Assembly: GCF_018687355.1 (NCBI RefSeq)
Contig: NZ_CP061288.1
Coordinates: 434,001-498,000, forward strand
Direction of reading: 5' to 3'
From: Polynucleobacter sp. VK25
Lineage (GTDB): Bacteria; Pseudomonadota; Gammaproteobacteria; Burkholderiales; Burkholderiaceae
Length of the DNA: 64,000 nt
Shown here piece by piece: positions 26,503 to 36,026 of this stretch (position 1 is the first letter of the stretch; each line of letters begins with the position of its first letter). Below the pieces are notes generated by a model. That model saw only the letters and a list, made by a program, of their open reading frames with translations. It had not been told where the DNA came from and did not search any database. A program made the translations under genes and the position numbers.

Positions 26503-27483
26503 TCATGTCTGACTAATTTCTTTCCAAGTAAGTGGCTCTGCCTTTTTCCAGAAAGCCCAGGATGTTTTCTTGAGGTCTTTGGCAGTGAAGATGCGCTCCC
26601 GAAACTTTCCTTTTGGAAAGTCAATAATTGCTACTTGATCTAATTGTTTATCCAGTAATGCTGTGCTTAATTGTGGCCATATTGATTGAGGTTGTTCAAG
26701 CCATGCGAAAGTGCCAGCTAAATTTTTCTCATCCATGGTAGCTCGATGTGAAATCCCCAGCAGCCTTGCCAGTCCGGCCAGTATTGGGTGTTGACCAACC
26801 AAGCGCTGCGAATTCTTTAGTACGTCAGGAGTTTGAACATCGTTGAGTTTGCCAATGCCGCTAATCCAAACAGAATTAATACTGGGCATCCCACGTTGTG
26901 CCCGTTCTTCATTAACAGAACCAATGTGCCAGAGCATCTGAATTTCATTTTGGAGTTTGCGCCAACGTTTAGCGATACCATCCTCATGAGTATCACGTGG
27001 CATCCACCAATCAATATTGCGACCGTGAGCTTGATCTACGCTGTAACTTACTAGGCTAGCAAATGGCCCGGCAGGAATAAACCAGTAATGTTTATTTTCA
27101 AAAAGGACTGAGCTCTGAAAATCCTCCTCTATAAATGGAAGCGCAGCTTTTAGCAGTTGGGCAGATTCTTCTGCTGTCAGATCAATCTGGTTTTGTCCCA
27201 TTAAGATGAGGTGATCACGTGTGGCATGAAAATGAACTGGCTGTAGGCAGGCAATGACTTGTGCTGGATCGACTATTTGGTTGGATTGCCCCAAGAGCAA
27301 GACTGGGGCAAGAGGTATTAGCTCTCCGAGCAAAAAGCGTTCATGCGGCAGTCCTTGGCTTGGACCATCCCTACCATCAAGCCCGTCCAGGGCATCTTCC
27401 CCTGAGAGCATCAGGGTAAAGCGTCTTAGCGCGGCTTTAGAGGGGGTGGAATTTTCAGTCATTTCCCTGATTTTAGGTGGCAT
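26503..27483 (-). CDS. Conserved protein resembling cofactor-independent phosphoglycerate mutase relatives
   Basis: The product is 326 residues. I recognise the stretch QNEIQMLWH ... SINSVWISGIGKL from proteins that Burkholderiales genomes name 'cofactor-independent phosphoglycerate mutase' or RpfE-type regulatory protein and often place beside recJ. I see no convincing alkaline-phosphatase-type metal-binding motifs, so enzyme activity is doubtful. There is no signal peptide or membrane helix. ATG 27483 is chosen because a GGAA ribosome site lies eight bases upstream; the internal ATG at 27462 has its AGGGA too close. It diverges from lolC with only 46 bases between start codons, so promoters must overlap. 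Confidence 0.6.
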   Translation of the reverse strand: MPPKIREMTENSTPSKAALRRFTLMLSGEDALDGLDGRDGPSQGLPHERFLLGELIPLAPVLLLGQSNQIVDPAQVIACLQPVHFHATRDHLILMGQNQIDLTAEESAQLLKAALPFIEEDFQSSVLFENKHYWFIPAGPFASLVSYSVDQAHGRNIDWWMPRDTHEDGIAKRWRKLQNEIQMLWHIGSVNEERAQRGMPSINSVWISGIGKLNDVQTPDVLKNSQRLVGQHPILAGLARLLGISHRATMDEKNLAGTFAWLEQPQSIWPQLSTALLDKQLDQVAIIDFPKGKFRERIFTAKDLKKTSWAFWKKAEPLTWKEISQT

Positions 27484-27529
27484 TTAGATATTCCATCGGT
27501 TTGTCCGCGCGATTCACTAAACTGTGGCT

Positions 27530-28792
27530 ATGTTGAGACTTCCTATTGAGCTAGAAATTGGCCTGCGCTACACCCGATCCAAGCGTCGCAAGACGGTGGG
27601 GAAGCGTGACGGCTTCTTATCCTTCATTTCCGGAATTTCTACCGCTGGTATCGCTTTAGGGGTTGCCGCGCTAATTGTGGTTCTGTCTGTCATGAATGGT
27701 TTTCAGAAGGAAGTACGTGATCGCATGCTGTCAGTACTGTCCCATGTAGAGATCACTGCTCCTGATGGTTTGGCAAATTGGGAGCCGCTGGCACTGAAGG
27801 TTGCAGCTCAACCTCACGTAGTTGGGGTAGCGCCGATGGTGAGCTCGCAAGGATTATTAAGTCGTGAAGGCATGATGCGTGGTGTAGCTATTCGCGGCAT
27901 CTTGCCTAGTGAAGAAGGTAAGGTTTCTGATTTACCAAAACAATTTGTTGCGGGCAATATTGACGATCTCAAGCCAGGGACCTTTAACGTTGCTTTAGGT
28001 GCACAACTTGCAGCGATTGTTGGTGCGCATGTCGGTGATCGTATTAATTTAATTGTTCCCGAAAGTGATTTAACTCCAGCAGGCGCAATGCCACGCATGC
28101 GAACTCTGCAGGTCGTGGGTATTGTTGATAGCGGCCATTACGAGTACGACAGTTCATTGGCCATCATGCACTGGAAAGATGCTGCTGCCTTATTGCGCTT
28201 GCGTGATCCGTCTGGTTTACGTGTCAAGGTGGATGATATGCAGCGCGCTCCTGAGATCGCTAATGAGCTGGCAGCTATTGTTCCGCAGGCGCTTTGGGTT
28301 ACTGATTGGTCAAGATCAAACCGTAATTGGTTTGCAGCAGTTCAGACTGAAAGAAAAATGATGTTCATCATTCTGACGTTGATTATTGCCGTGGCTGCAT
28401 TTAATTTAGTCTCCACTCTAGTGATGACAGTGAATGAGAAGCAGCCTGATATTGCGATACTGAGAACCATGGGTGCAAGCCCTGGATTAATACAGAGGAT
28501 ATTTTTAATTCAAGGATTAGCAATTGGACTACTGGGTTCCTTAGTTGGTGTTGCTTTAGGTCTATTGATTGCGCTAAATATTGATGTGATCGTGCCGGTA
28601 ATTGAGGCTATCTTCCGCGTGCAGTTCTTGCCGCGTGAGGTGTACTTCATTAGTGAACTGCCTTCTGATGTCAGAGCTAGCGATGTACTCACTGTTGGCT
28701 TGATGGCGTTTGGTCTCTCAGTATTAGCAACACTCTACCCAAGTCGTCGTGCTGCCAAAGTGCAACCTGCGGAGGCTCTGCGCTATGAGTAA
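27530..28792 (+). CDS. lolC: Lipoprotein-releasing ABC transporter permease LolC/E
   Basis: The protein is 420 residues. One N-terminal helix ([19 protein letters not shown] region) is followed by a large periplasmic domain and three C-terminal helices in an FtsX-like fold. It extracts lipoproteins from the inner membrane for the Lol pathway. Only one permease gene is present, so the transporter probably uses a homodimer (LolF type) rather than LolC plus LolE. ATG 27530 is preferred over GTG 27524. Its end overlaps lolD by eight bases. Confidence 0.93.
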   Translation: MLRLPIELEIGLRYTRSKRRKTVGKRDGFLSFISGISTAGIALGVAALIVVLSVMNGFQKEVRDRMLSVLSHVEITAPDGLANWEPLALKVAAQPHVVGVAPMVSSQGLLSREGMMRGVAIRGILPSEEGKVSDLPKQFVAGNIDDLKPGTFNVALGAQLAAIVGAHVGDRINLIVPESDLTPAGAMPRMRTLQVVGIVDSGHYEYDSSLAIMHWKDAAALLRLRDPSGLRVKVDDMQRAPEIANELAAIVPQALWVTDWSRSNRNWFAAVQTERKMMFIILTLIIAVAAFNLVSTLVMTVNEKQPDIAILRTMGASPGLIQRIFLIQGLAIGLLGSLVGVALGLLIALNIDVIVPVIEAIFRVQFLPREVYFISELPSDVRASDVLTVGLMAFGLSVLATLYPSRRAAKVQPAEALRYE

Positions 28793-29480
28793 TGTAGACA
28801 AGCTGGTTCTTAAAGCCAGGGGCTTAGCCAAGACCTATGGTCAAGGCCCTACTGCAGTAGAGGTTCTGAAGGCGATTGATTTGGATATTTCCCCGTCGGA
28901 GAAAGTAGCTATTGTCGGCTCTTCTGGATCCGGCAAGAGCACTTTGCTACACCTCTTGGGCGGTTTAGATAGTCCAAGTGCTGGCTCTGTCATTTTGGCG
29001 GGCTCTAATTTGAGCAACTTGTCAGTCAAGAAATTAGATCAGCTCCGCAACCATAGCCTCGGCTTTATTTATCAGTTCCATCATCTCTTAGATGAATTTA
29101 GTGCTGCAGAAAACGTAGCCTTACCTTTGCGTATTCGTGGCTTGGGTAATGATGAGTCTATGGAACGTGCCAGCAAGATGCTCAAAGCAGTAGGCTTGGC
29201 TGCGCGTGAACTTCATACGCCTGGAGAGTTATCGGGTGGGGAGCGTCAGCGTGTTGCTGTAGCGCGTGCCTTAGTAGGCAATCCTGCCTGTGTTCTAGCG
29301 GATGAGCCAACAGGTAATCTGGATACCGAGACAGCTGATGGGGTATTTGATTTGATGTTAGATATTGCTCGCGATCAGGGTACAGCCTTTGTGATCGTGA
29401 CGCATGACCCAGTACGCGCTAAACGCTGTGATCGAATCTTGCATTTAGAGCGTGGAGTATTAAAGCCATTTACCGCATGA
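28785..29480 (+). CDS. lolD: Lipoprotein-releasing ABC transporter ATPase LolD
   Basis: The protein is 231 residues from the ATG at 28785 (MSNVDKLVL); the open frame extends 12 codons further upstream inside lolC. Walker A is GSSGSGKST, the signature motif is [15 protein letters not shown], and Walker B is [11 protein letters not shown], followed by the H-loop THD. It powers release of lipoproteins by the adjacent permease. It overlaps lolC at the start and tatD at the end (ATGA), giving a tight operon. Confidence 0.95.
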   Translation: MSNVDKLVLKARGLAKTYGQGPTAVEVLKAIDLDISPSEKVAIVGSSGSGKSTLLHLLGGLDSPSAGSVILAGSNLSNLSVKKLDQLRNHSLGFIYQFHHLLDEFSAAENVALPLRIRGLGNDESMERASKMLKAVGLAARELHTPGELSGGERQRVAVARALVGNPACVLADEPTGNLDTETADGVFDLMLDIARDQGTAFVIVTHDPVRAKRCDRILHLERGVLKPFTA

Positions 29481-30328
29481 GTGGACATCCCATGTGGATA
29501 GATACCCATTGCCATCTGGATGCTCCTGAGTTTGCGGATTCTCTTGGTGTAGTTATTCATGCGGCTGCTGAAAAAAACGTCAAGGCGATTCTGTTGCCTG
29601 CAGTCAGGGCTGCTGATTTTTTCAATGTAAAAGATTTAGCCTATCAATACAGCCAGCAAATCCCTGGTTTGGTTTACACCCTTGGGATTCATCCACTCTA
29701 TACCAATCAAGCGCAAGAGAGTGATATTGAAACGCTTGAGAAAAGAATTGTTGAGTCTCTTTCCGATTCTCGCTTTGTAGGTGTGGGTGAGATTGGCTTA
29801 GATTATTTTGTAGAAGATTTGGATCCTCATAAACAGGAATTCTTTTTCAATGCGCAATTGGATTTAGCGCAGAAGTATCAACTACCCGTGATTCTCCATG
29901 TCCGACGCTCACAAGATGCCATTCTGAAAGCTTTACGCCGTCGCAATATTACTGGCGGCATAGCGCATGCATTCAATGGAAGCTTCCAGCAGGCGGAGCA
30001 ATTTATCGAACTTGGGTTTAAGTTGGGCTTTGGTGGTGCCGCTACTTATACAAGGGCTCTGCAAATTCGCAGACTTTTAAAGGAGTTACCGCTAGATAGC
30101 ATCGTGACGGAAACTGATGCACCAGATATTCCGCCAGCATGGCTCAGAGAAGAGGGTCTTGCTTTCAATGAGCCTGCTTTCCTTGCACGGATTGCAAAAG
30201 AATTAGCCTCCATTCGAGGGGTGGATGAAGCTGAGTTCGCATCTGCAGTTTGGAAAAATGCAATGCAAGTACTGCCACGTTGGTCAGCTCTTTGTGCCAG
30301 CGCTCCTAATCTTCAGTTAGCACCCTAA
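29477..30328 (+). CDS. tatD: TatD-family metal-dependent DNase
   Basis: The protein is 283 residues. TatD hallmarks are DTHCHLD near the start (metal ligands), GEIGLDYF near residue 112, [10 protein letters not shown], a HAFNGS-type segment in the middle, and ETDAPDIPP near residue 215. The fold is a TIM barrel with two metal ions and 3'-5' exonuclease activity in studied members. A shorter start at ATG 29492 (MWIDTHCH) is possible and would fit the usual TatD start better. It overlaps lolD by four bases. Confidence 0.93.
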   Translation: MSGHPMWIDTHCHLDAPEFADSLGVVIHAAAEKNVKAILLPAVRAADFFNVKDLAYQYSQQIPGLVYTLGIHPLYTNQAQESDIETLEKRIVESLSDSRFVGVGEIGLDYFVEDLDPHKQEFFFNAQLDLAQKYQLPVILHVRRSQDAILKALRRRNITGGIAHAFNGSFQQAEQFIELGFKLGFGGAATYTRALQIRRLLKELPLDSIVTETDAPDIPPAWLREEGLAFNEPAFLARIAKELASIRGVDEAEFASAVWKNAMQVLPRWSALCASAPNLQLAP

Positions 30329-30332
30329 ATAG

Positions 30333-32807
30333 TTGCGCTTAGCTATTACGGCGTTTATCGCCGGGGGATCGCTCCTTCTCCTTTTGCCGCACGTTCCAGA
30401 ATATTGGTTGCTTATTTGCAGTCTTATCGGAATCTCATCTTTAATAGTAATCTGGTTTATTCCCCATAAATCCCCCTTTAAAAAATTTGCAGTAATTGGT
30501 TTGTTATTTGCAATGGGGCTTGCCTGGAATGCTCGATATGCTGAAAATCGCTTGGAAAATATTCTTGCAGTGGAGCTGGAGGGTAAGGAGTTGGTGCTTG
30601 AGGGTAGGGTGGCGGCATTACCTCAAAGTAATTCATCGGGCGCAAAATTTGCATTTGAAGTCGATAGCGCCAGCTCGGGAAAAGAAAATCTTGAGCACTT
30701 TCCGAGGCGCATCTACTTAAGCTGGCAGCCTGCCTGGAGAAATCCTCAATCAATTCCCCAAGTCATACCTGGCCAGCGTTGGAAGTTCAAGGCTAAGCTT
30801 AAGCGTCCTTATGGCTCCTTAAATCCCCATACATTTGATTTTGAGCGTTGGTCTTTTCATCAAGACTTTGGTGCTAGTGGTTCAGTCAGAAATGGGGAAT
30901 TGTTGATAGATAAAGATATTGCCTGGACTGAGTTTGAGTTACGCATGGAGCTAGCTCGTTGGCTCTTACGTGAAAAGATAAGATCTATGTTGCCAGATGA
31001 TGCAAGGTATGCAGGTGTATTAATTGCATTAGTGATGGGTGATCAAAATGCCATCAATCAAGATGATTGGCAAGTATTTAATGCAACAGGTATTGGTCAT
31101 CTCATTTCAATCTCAGGACTTCATGTCACGATGTTGGCAGGTGTTGGTGCTTCAATTGCTACATTTATTTGGCGTCGGCATACATTACCTCTGATTGCCC
31201 CTGTTAGTAAGGTGGCGGCAGTTTCTGGATTTTTGACTGCGTTCGTCTATGCGTGGTTAGCCGGCTTTCAGATCCCTGCACAAAGAACGATGTATATGGT
31301 TGGGGTGGTGGCATTTGCTTTATGGACCGGCAGAAATCCTCGGTCGTTTGATATTTGGTGGTGGGCTCTCGCATTTGTTTTGCTTATCGATCCCATGGCG
31401 CCCTATACACCTGGCTTTTGGTTGTCTTTTGGCGCAGTGGCTGCCATCTTGTATGCCATGGGCGATTCCTCAGGCTTGATAGGTATTCCTACCGGAAAAG
31501 AGCTAGAAACACACTGGAAGCATCGTATGCTCCAAGCCCTGAGCGAAGCATGTCGAGTACAAGCTGTTGTGACGCTTGCGCTCCTGCCTTTTACTTTGTA
31601 TTGGTTTTATCAGGTTTCAATTGTTTCGCCGCTGGCTAATGCATTTGCAATACCGCTAGTAAGTTATATCGTGACCCCATTGGCAATCATTGGAGCTCTG
31701 CTTCCCGAATTTATCGGTCGCTGGCTCCTATTGCCGGCCCATGCATCCATGGAATATCTTGCAATCATTTTGGAGTGGATGGCTAGCTGGAGTTGGTCTG
31801 TTGTTTGGTCAAGACAACCAGAGCGGTGGATCTTGCTCATCTCTGGACTTGGCATCATTTATTCAATTCATCCAGGCCCCATTATTGAAACATGGAAGTG
31901 GAGGGTGATTGGCGTTTCAATTTCTATGTTGTTATTTATTTCGCCAACCCCATTTTTGGGGAATGCGAAGCTTGCCCAAGGAGAATTTGAGGCAAGTGCT
32001 CTTGATATTGGTCAGGGCACTGCAGTGCTGATCGAAACTGCTAACAGGAGACTGTTGTATGACACAGGACCTATTCAAGGTAAGAAAGATGATGCAGGAC
32101 AGAGAATTATTCTGCCTTATCTACGAGGGCGAGGAATCGATCACATTGATCGCATGGTTATTAGTCACAGTGACAGTGATCATGTTGGAGGCGCTGCAAC
32201 ACTACTAAAACATATTCAGTTTGATTCCATGTTGGGATCTTTACCAAGCGCAAATCCTTTGCTTCAAAATTTGAAAAATAGAAAAATACCAGCTATCCCA
32301 TGCCGCTTTGGCCAACGCTGGACATGGGATGGTGTTGAATTTTTGGTTTGGCATCCTCACGAAGAGACGGTATTTTTGGAGCAATATCCCAGCAAGCCAA
32401 ATGAGATGAGCTGCGTACTTGAGGTACGCAATCAGAAGGGGTCACTTTGGTTAACGGGTGATGTTGAAAAGCAAGGTGAAGCTGAAATTACTGAGCGTTT
32501 AGATCCAGCAATGCTGCAAGAGATTGGCGATCGAGAATTGATCTTCATGGCTCCGCATCATGGCAGTAAAACGTCCTCATCTTTAGATCTTCTAAAAAGA
32601 TTGGAGCCCGATCAAGCTTTTGCGCAAAATGGTTATCGCAATCGATACGGGCACCCACACCCAGATGTGAGGGCGCGCTACCAAAGTTTGGAGATTCCTT
32701 TTTATCAAACGCCGCAAACAGGGGCGCAGACTTGGCTATTTAAAAATAATGCAAAGTCTTCGACACAATTTTGGAGGCGTGATATAAAACGAGTATGGCA
32801 TCGATAG
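30333..32807 (+). CDS. comEC: DNA uptake channel ComEC/Rec2
   Basis: The protein is 824 residues with a TTG start. N-terminal membrane helices and a soluble OB-like domain (residues about 65-200) are followed by the competence domain, marked by GHLISISGLHVTML near residue 255 and further helices to about residue 540. Last comes a metallo-beta-lactamase-like domain with SHSDSDHVGG near 612 and APHHGSKTSSS near 738. ComEC carries single-stranded DNA across the inner membrane during natural transformation. The gene is intact, so competence is possible, although no pilus or comEA gene is in the window. Confidence 0.94.
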   Translation: MRLAITAFIAGGSLLLLLPHVPEYWLLICSLIGISSLIVIWFIPHKSPFKKFAVIGLLFAMGLAWNARYAENRLENILAVELEGKELVLEGRVAALPQSNSSGAKFAFEVDSASSGKENLEHFPRRIYLSWQPAWRNPQSIPQVIPGQRWKFKAKLKRPYGSLNPHTFDFERWSFHQDFGASGSVRNGELLIDKDIAWTEFELRMELARWLLREKIRSMLPDDARYAGVLIALVMGDQNAINQDDWQVFNATGIGHLISISGLHVTMLAGVGASIATFIWRRHTLPLIAPVSKVAAVSGFLTAFVYAWLAGFQIPAQRTMYMVGVVAFALWTGRNPRSFDIWWWALAFVLLIDPMAPYTPGFWLSFGAVAAILYAMGDSSGLIGIPTGKELETHWKHRMLQALSEACRVQAVVTLALLPFTLYWFYQVSIVSPLANAFAIPLVSYIVTPLAIIGALLPEFIGRWLLLPAHASMEYLAIILEWMASWSWSVVWSRQPERWILLISGLGIIYSIHPGPIIETWKWRVIGVSISMLLFISPTPFLGNAKLAQGEFEASALDIGQGTAVLIETANRRLLYDTGPIQGKKDDAGQRIILPYLRGRGIDHIDRMVISHSDSDHVGGAATLLKHIQFDSMLGSLPSANPLLQNLKNRKIPAIPCRFGQRWTWDGVEFLVWHPHEETVFLEQYPSKPNEMSCVLEVRNQKGSLWLTGDVEKQGEAEITERLDPAMLQEIGDRELIFMAPHHGSKTSSSLDLLKRLEPDQAFAQNGYRNRYGHPHPDVRARYQSLEIPFYQTPQTGAQTWLFKNNAKSSTQFWRRDIKRVWHR

Positions 32808-32834
32808 ATGTGAACTGATTGAAAGGACTTGCAT

Positions 32835-33206
32835 ATGAATAAGCTGCTTGCTTTAAGTTCTCTAGTAATTGCTGTGACAGTAGGTTGTGCCGGCGCAAAC
32901 GTACGCCCCCTAGTGGATATGAAGGGTGTTAATGAAGCCACCTATGAGAACGATCTAAAGGATTGTCAAAACTATGCTCAACAACAGTCAGGTATGGGTC
33001 AGACTGCAGCTAAGGGCGCTGGCGCTGGCGCTGTGGTGGGCGGCTTATTGGGCCTCGTTACTGGTGGTAATGCGACGGGGATTGTGCAGGCGGCTGGTGC
33101 TGGAGCGGTGATTGGTGGTGCTGGCGGCGCATTTACAGGCAATCAGGGTCAGGAAGCGGTTGTGAAACGGTGTCTAAGTGGGCGCGGTTACAAGGTCTTG
33201 AACTAA
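32835..33206 (+). CDS. Glycine-zipper lipoprotein
   Basis: The product is 123 residues. It begins with a lipoprotein signal peptide (lipobox VTVGC, cysteine near residue 18). A central glycine/alanine-rich region of about 50 residues has two alternating helices (AGAGAVVGGLLGLVTGG and AGAGAVIGGAGG), the glycine-zipper pattern found in outer-membrane lipoproteins of the SlyB/OsmB kind. It ends with a cysteine-containing segment typical of small YMGG-type proteins. No specific function is known. ATG 32835 has a GAAAGGA ribosome site; the upstream TTG is not needed. A terminator follows. Confidence 0.8.
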   Translation: MNKLLALSSLVIAVTVGCAGANVRPLVDMKGVNEATYENDLKDCQNYAQQQSGMGQTAAKGAGAGAVVGGLLGLVTGGNATGIVQAAGAGAVIGGAGGAFTGNQGQEAVVKRCLSGRGYKVLN

Positions 33207-33226
33207 ATCTACCCTTAAGAAGCCCT

Positions 33227-33251
33227 AAAGCCCGAGAAATCGGGCTTTTTT
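33227..33251 (+). terminator. Terminator after the glycine-zipper lipoprotein
   Basis: AAAGCCCGA and TCGGGCTTT pair around GAAA (loop) and are followed by a T-run. It ends the comEC-lipoprotein transcript. Confidence 0.92.
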
Positions 33252-33254
33252 AAT

Positions 33255-33292
33255 GCCCAAAAAAGCAAAAAGCCCTTAAAAATTAAGGGCTT
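33255..33292 (-). terminator. Terminator of the initiator tRNA gene
   Basis: On the minus strand AAGCCCTTAA and TTAAGGGCTT form a 10-base-pair stem with a 3-base loop, followed by T-rich sequence. It lies 13 bases beyond the CCA end of the tRNA. Confidence 0.88.
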
Positions 33293-33305
33293 AGTACGTA
33301 ATTCT

Positions 33306-33382
<77 letters not shown>

Positions 33383-33394
33383 TCTGAAGCTGAG

Positions 33395-33424
33395 ATTCTA
33401 CCATTTTTTGGGTATCCCTGTCGA
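33395..33424 (-). promoter_or_regulatory. Probable promoter of the initiator tRNA
   Basis: On the minus strand TCGACA (33424-33419), an 18-base spacer and TAGAAT (33400-33395) lie just upstream of the tRNA. The -10 box ends 12 bases before the mature 5' end, leaving a very short 5' leader. Confidence 0.65.
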
Positions 33425-33537
33425 GGCATTCCTGCAAATAACGCATAAATAACGCGTTTTATTGAAGAAATTCTCGTTTTAATGAGTGCCGGCAAGGAGT
33501 AACATATTGCCACGCAACATCACGTTAAGGCTTATTA

Positions 33538-35481
33538 ATGTCAGTTAGCAATCCAGAGTTTTCAGAGTCATCCCTATTAAGGCCTGTAGATATTTCTCGA
33601 GAGGACCATCCGCATAAGAAGGGTGCTTCCATCTCTCTCATGTTTGCGGCCATTGGTGTGGTCTTCGGCGACATTGGTACGAGCCCACTCTATGCCTTGA
33701 AGGAATGTTTTAGCCCTGAGCACGGCATTCCATTTTCTCCAGATGCAGTCTATGGCGTCATCTCGATGGTTTTCTGGGCTTTTGCGATTGTTGTGTCATT
33801 AAAGTACGTCTTATTTGTGATGCGTGCAAACAATCATGGCGAAGGCGGCATCCTGGCTCTAATGGCATTAGCGCTAAGAACGGCGCCTACCAATTCAAAA
33901 CGATCGCTTCTCATCATCATGGCTGGTGTATTTGGCGCCTGCATGTTTTATGGTGATGCAATCATTACACCGGCGATTTCTGTGCTCTCTGCGGTTGAAG
34001 GTCTAGAAGTTATCTCCAGCGACCTCACGCGCTATGTGATGCCGATTACTATTTTTATCTTAGTCCTTCTCTTTTTCATTCAGAAGACTGGCACTGATGT
34101 TGTTGGTAAGCTTTTCGGGCCAATCATGATGGTCTGGTTTATTGCTATCGGACTCATGGGTGTTTATCAAGTGATCCAGAACCCCGCTATTTTTGCAGCT
34201 ATTAATCCGCTATACGCTATTCGTTTTCTGATCGAGCACTCATTGCAAGGCTTTATTGTTTTGGGTGCAGTCTTCTTGGTATTGACTGGTGCTGAGGCGC
34301 TGTATGCCGATATGGGTCACTTTGGACTTAAGCCGATACGCATGGGCTGGTTCTTCATTGTGATGCCTTGCTTACTCTTGAACTACTTCGGTCAAGGTGC
34401 AATGTTCTTAAATAATCCTGAGACCATTACAAATCCATTTTTCTTAATGGTTCCCGATGGCTTAGTTTTCCCACTGGTGATATTGGCCACTGCTGCAACT
34501 GTTATTGCCTCTCAGGCGGTGATATCGGGCGCTTTTTCTATGACGAGCCAGGCCATTTTATTGGGCTTTGTACCGCGCATGAAGATTCGCCATACATCTG
34601 ATAGAGAAATTGGCCAGATTTACATGCCGCTTGTGAATTGGGTGTTGTTAATACTTGTAATTGCTGTTGTTCTTGCATTTAAAAAGTCTGAAAACTTAGC
34701 AGCTGCTTATGGCATCGCAGTTACCACCACAATGATTGTGACTACATTTTTGGCGGCAATCGTGATGCGTGTGGTGTGGCGCTGGAATACTCTTTTTGTA
34801 ACCTTGGTAATAAGCGCATTCTTGATTGTGGACCTTGCTTTCTTAACTGCTAATCTTTTAAAGATCATGGAAGGTGGTTGGTTCCCATTACTCTTGGGTG
34901 CCGTTTGCTTTATGTTCTTAATGACCTGGTTCCAGGGTCGCAAGATATTGCGTCAAAATGCGATGAACAATGGTATTGAACTAAAGAGCTTTATCGATTC
35001 ATTGATGATGCACCCTCCGCATCGCGTAGAGGGAACAGCCATATTCTTAACTGCACACGTAGACTATTTGCCGGTCTCATTCCTGCACAACTTAAAACAT
35101 AACCATGTGCTCCATGAAAGAGTATTTTTCTTAAAGGTCAGTATTTGGGATGTGCCTTATGTAAAAGATAATGAGCGCATTACTTTGCGCGATCTTGGTA
35201 ATGGTATTTATGTGGTTCGTGCTGTGTATGGATTTAATGAGACCCCAGATATGGGCCTCATCATTGAATTGATCGAGAAGTCATCCGATTTAAAGTTTGA
35301 TTTGATGAATACTTCATTCTTCTTGTCACGCGACACTATTGTTTCTACTGAAATCCCAGGAATGGCTATCTGGCGTGAAAAATTATTCTGCTGGATGTAT
35401 CAAAATGCAGGCCGCCAGTCAGACTTCTTTAAAATTCCGGCAAATCGCTTGGTTGAGTTGGGTGCAAAGGTAGAGATTTGA
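33538..35481 (+). CDS. kup: Potassium uptake protein Kup
   Basis: The protein is 647 residues. After a short N-terminal cytoplasmic part comes [17 protein letters not shown], the signature of the Kup/HAK/KT potassium transporters. About twelve membrane helices run to residue 460, then a cytoplasmic C-terminal domain of about 180 residues. It takes up K+ by proton symport. ATG 33538 is preceded by TTAAGG. A small exported protein overlaps its stop codon. Confidence 0.96.
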   Translation: MSVSNPEFSESSLLRPVDISREDHPHKKGASISLMFAAIGVVFGDIGTSPLYALKECFSPEHGIPFSPDAVYGVISMVFWAFAIVVSLKYVLFVMRANNHGEGGILALMALALRTAPTNSKRSLLIIMAGVFGACMFYGDAIITPAISVLSAVEGLEVISSDLTRYVMPITIFILVLLFFIQKTGTDVVGKLFGPIMMVWFIAIGLMGVYQVIQNPAIFAAINPLYAIRFLIEHSLQGFIVLGAVFLVLTGAEALYADMGHFGLKPIRMGWFFIVMPCLLLNYFGQGAMFLNNPETITNPFFLMVPDGLVFPLVILATAATVIASQAVISGAFSMTSQAILLGFVPRMKIRHTSDREIGQIYMPLVNWVLLILVIAVVLAFKKSENLAAAYGIAVTTTMIVTTFLAAIVMRVVWRWNTLFVTLVISAFLIVDLAFLTANLLKIMEGGWFPLLLGAVCFMFLMTWFQGRKILRQNAMNNGIELKSFIDSLMMHPPHRVEGTAIFLTAHVDYLPVSFLHNLKHNHVLHERVFFLKVSIWDVPYVKDNERITLRDLGNGIYVVRAVYGFNETPDMGLIIELIEKSSDLKFDLMNTSFFLSRDTIVSTEIPGMAIWREKLFCWMYQNAGRQSDFFKIPANRLVELGAKVEI

Positions 35482-35987
35482 GAAAAAATCTTCTACTCCA
35501 ATCAAAAATATTCATTTCAATATTTTTGCTGGCTACTGCACTCAGTGGCGTTGTACTGGCCACCCCTGCGGAAGAGGCCCAGCTCGAGCAGTTAGATAAG
35601 ATTGAGCAAGAGTTGGAGCTTCAGCGCGAGTGGGCTAAGTATCGCTGGGGTAAGGCTTCCTCAGAGTGCTATCAAAAGTATTGGGTAAATTCTTGCCTGC
35701 GAGATGCGCGAGCAATCTATCGCAAAGAAATTGACCCGATTCGAGAGCAAGAAGTCGCTTTGCATGAAGTGCAACGTAAGCTGCGTGAAAGCCTGAAGAA
35801 TCAGGAAGATATCAAGCGTGCTGCTGAGCGGGCATCGCCAGAAAAGGCGGCCGAACGAGCTGCTAACCAAGCCGAGTATGAGCAAAAGCAAAAAGATGCA
35901 GCAGCTAGGGCGGCAGATTTAGAGCAACGTCGCAAAGATGCCCCTAAGCGTGCAAAAGAAAATAAAGCGGGCACTCAGCTCGATTAA
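35478..35987 (+). CDS. Exported coiled-coil protein of unknown function
   Basis: The product is 169 residues with a TTG start overlapping the kup stop (TTGA), so it is probably translated by coupling. A signal peptide spans about residues 1-28 (basic RKN, hydrophobic core, cleavage near VLA). The mature part is highly charged, with a conserved-looking section of two cysteines ([19 protein letters not shown]), then a long alanine/glutamate/lysine-rich helix likely to form a coiled coil. The two cysteines could form a disulfide in the periplasm, perhaps made by DsbA. I do not recognise a characterised family. Confidence 0.75.
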   Translation: MRKNLLLQSKIFISIFLLATALSGVVLATPAEEAQLEQLDKIEQELELQREWAKYRWGKASSECYQKYWVNSCLRDARAIYRKEIDPIREQEVALHEVQRKLRESLKNQEDIKRAAERASPEKAAERAANQAEYEQKQKDAAARAADLEQRRKDAPKRAKENKAGTQLD

Positions 35988-36026
35988 TTTCTTCTTAAAT
36001 TACATTTACATTTCATTAGGCAACTC

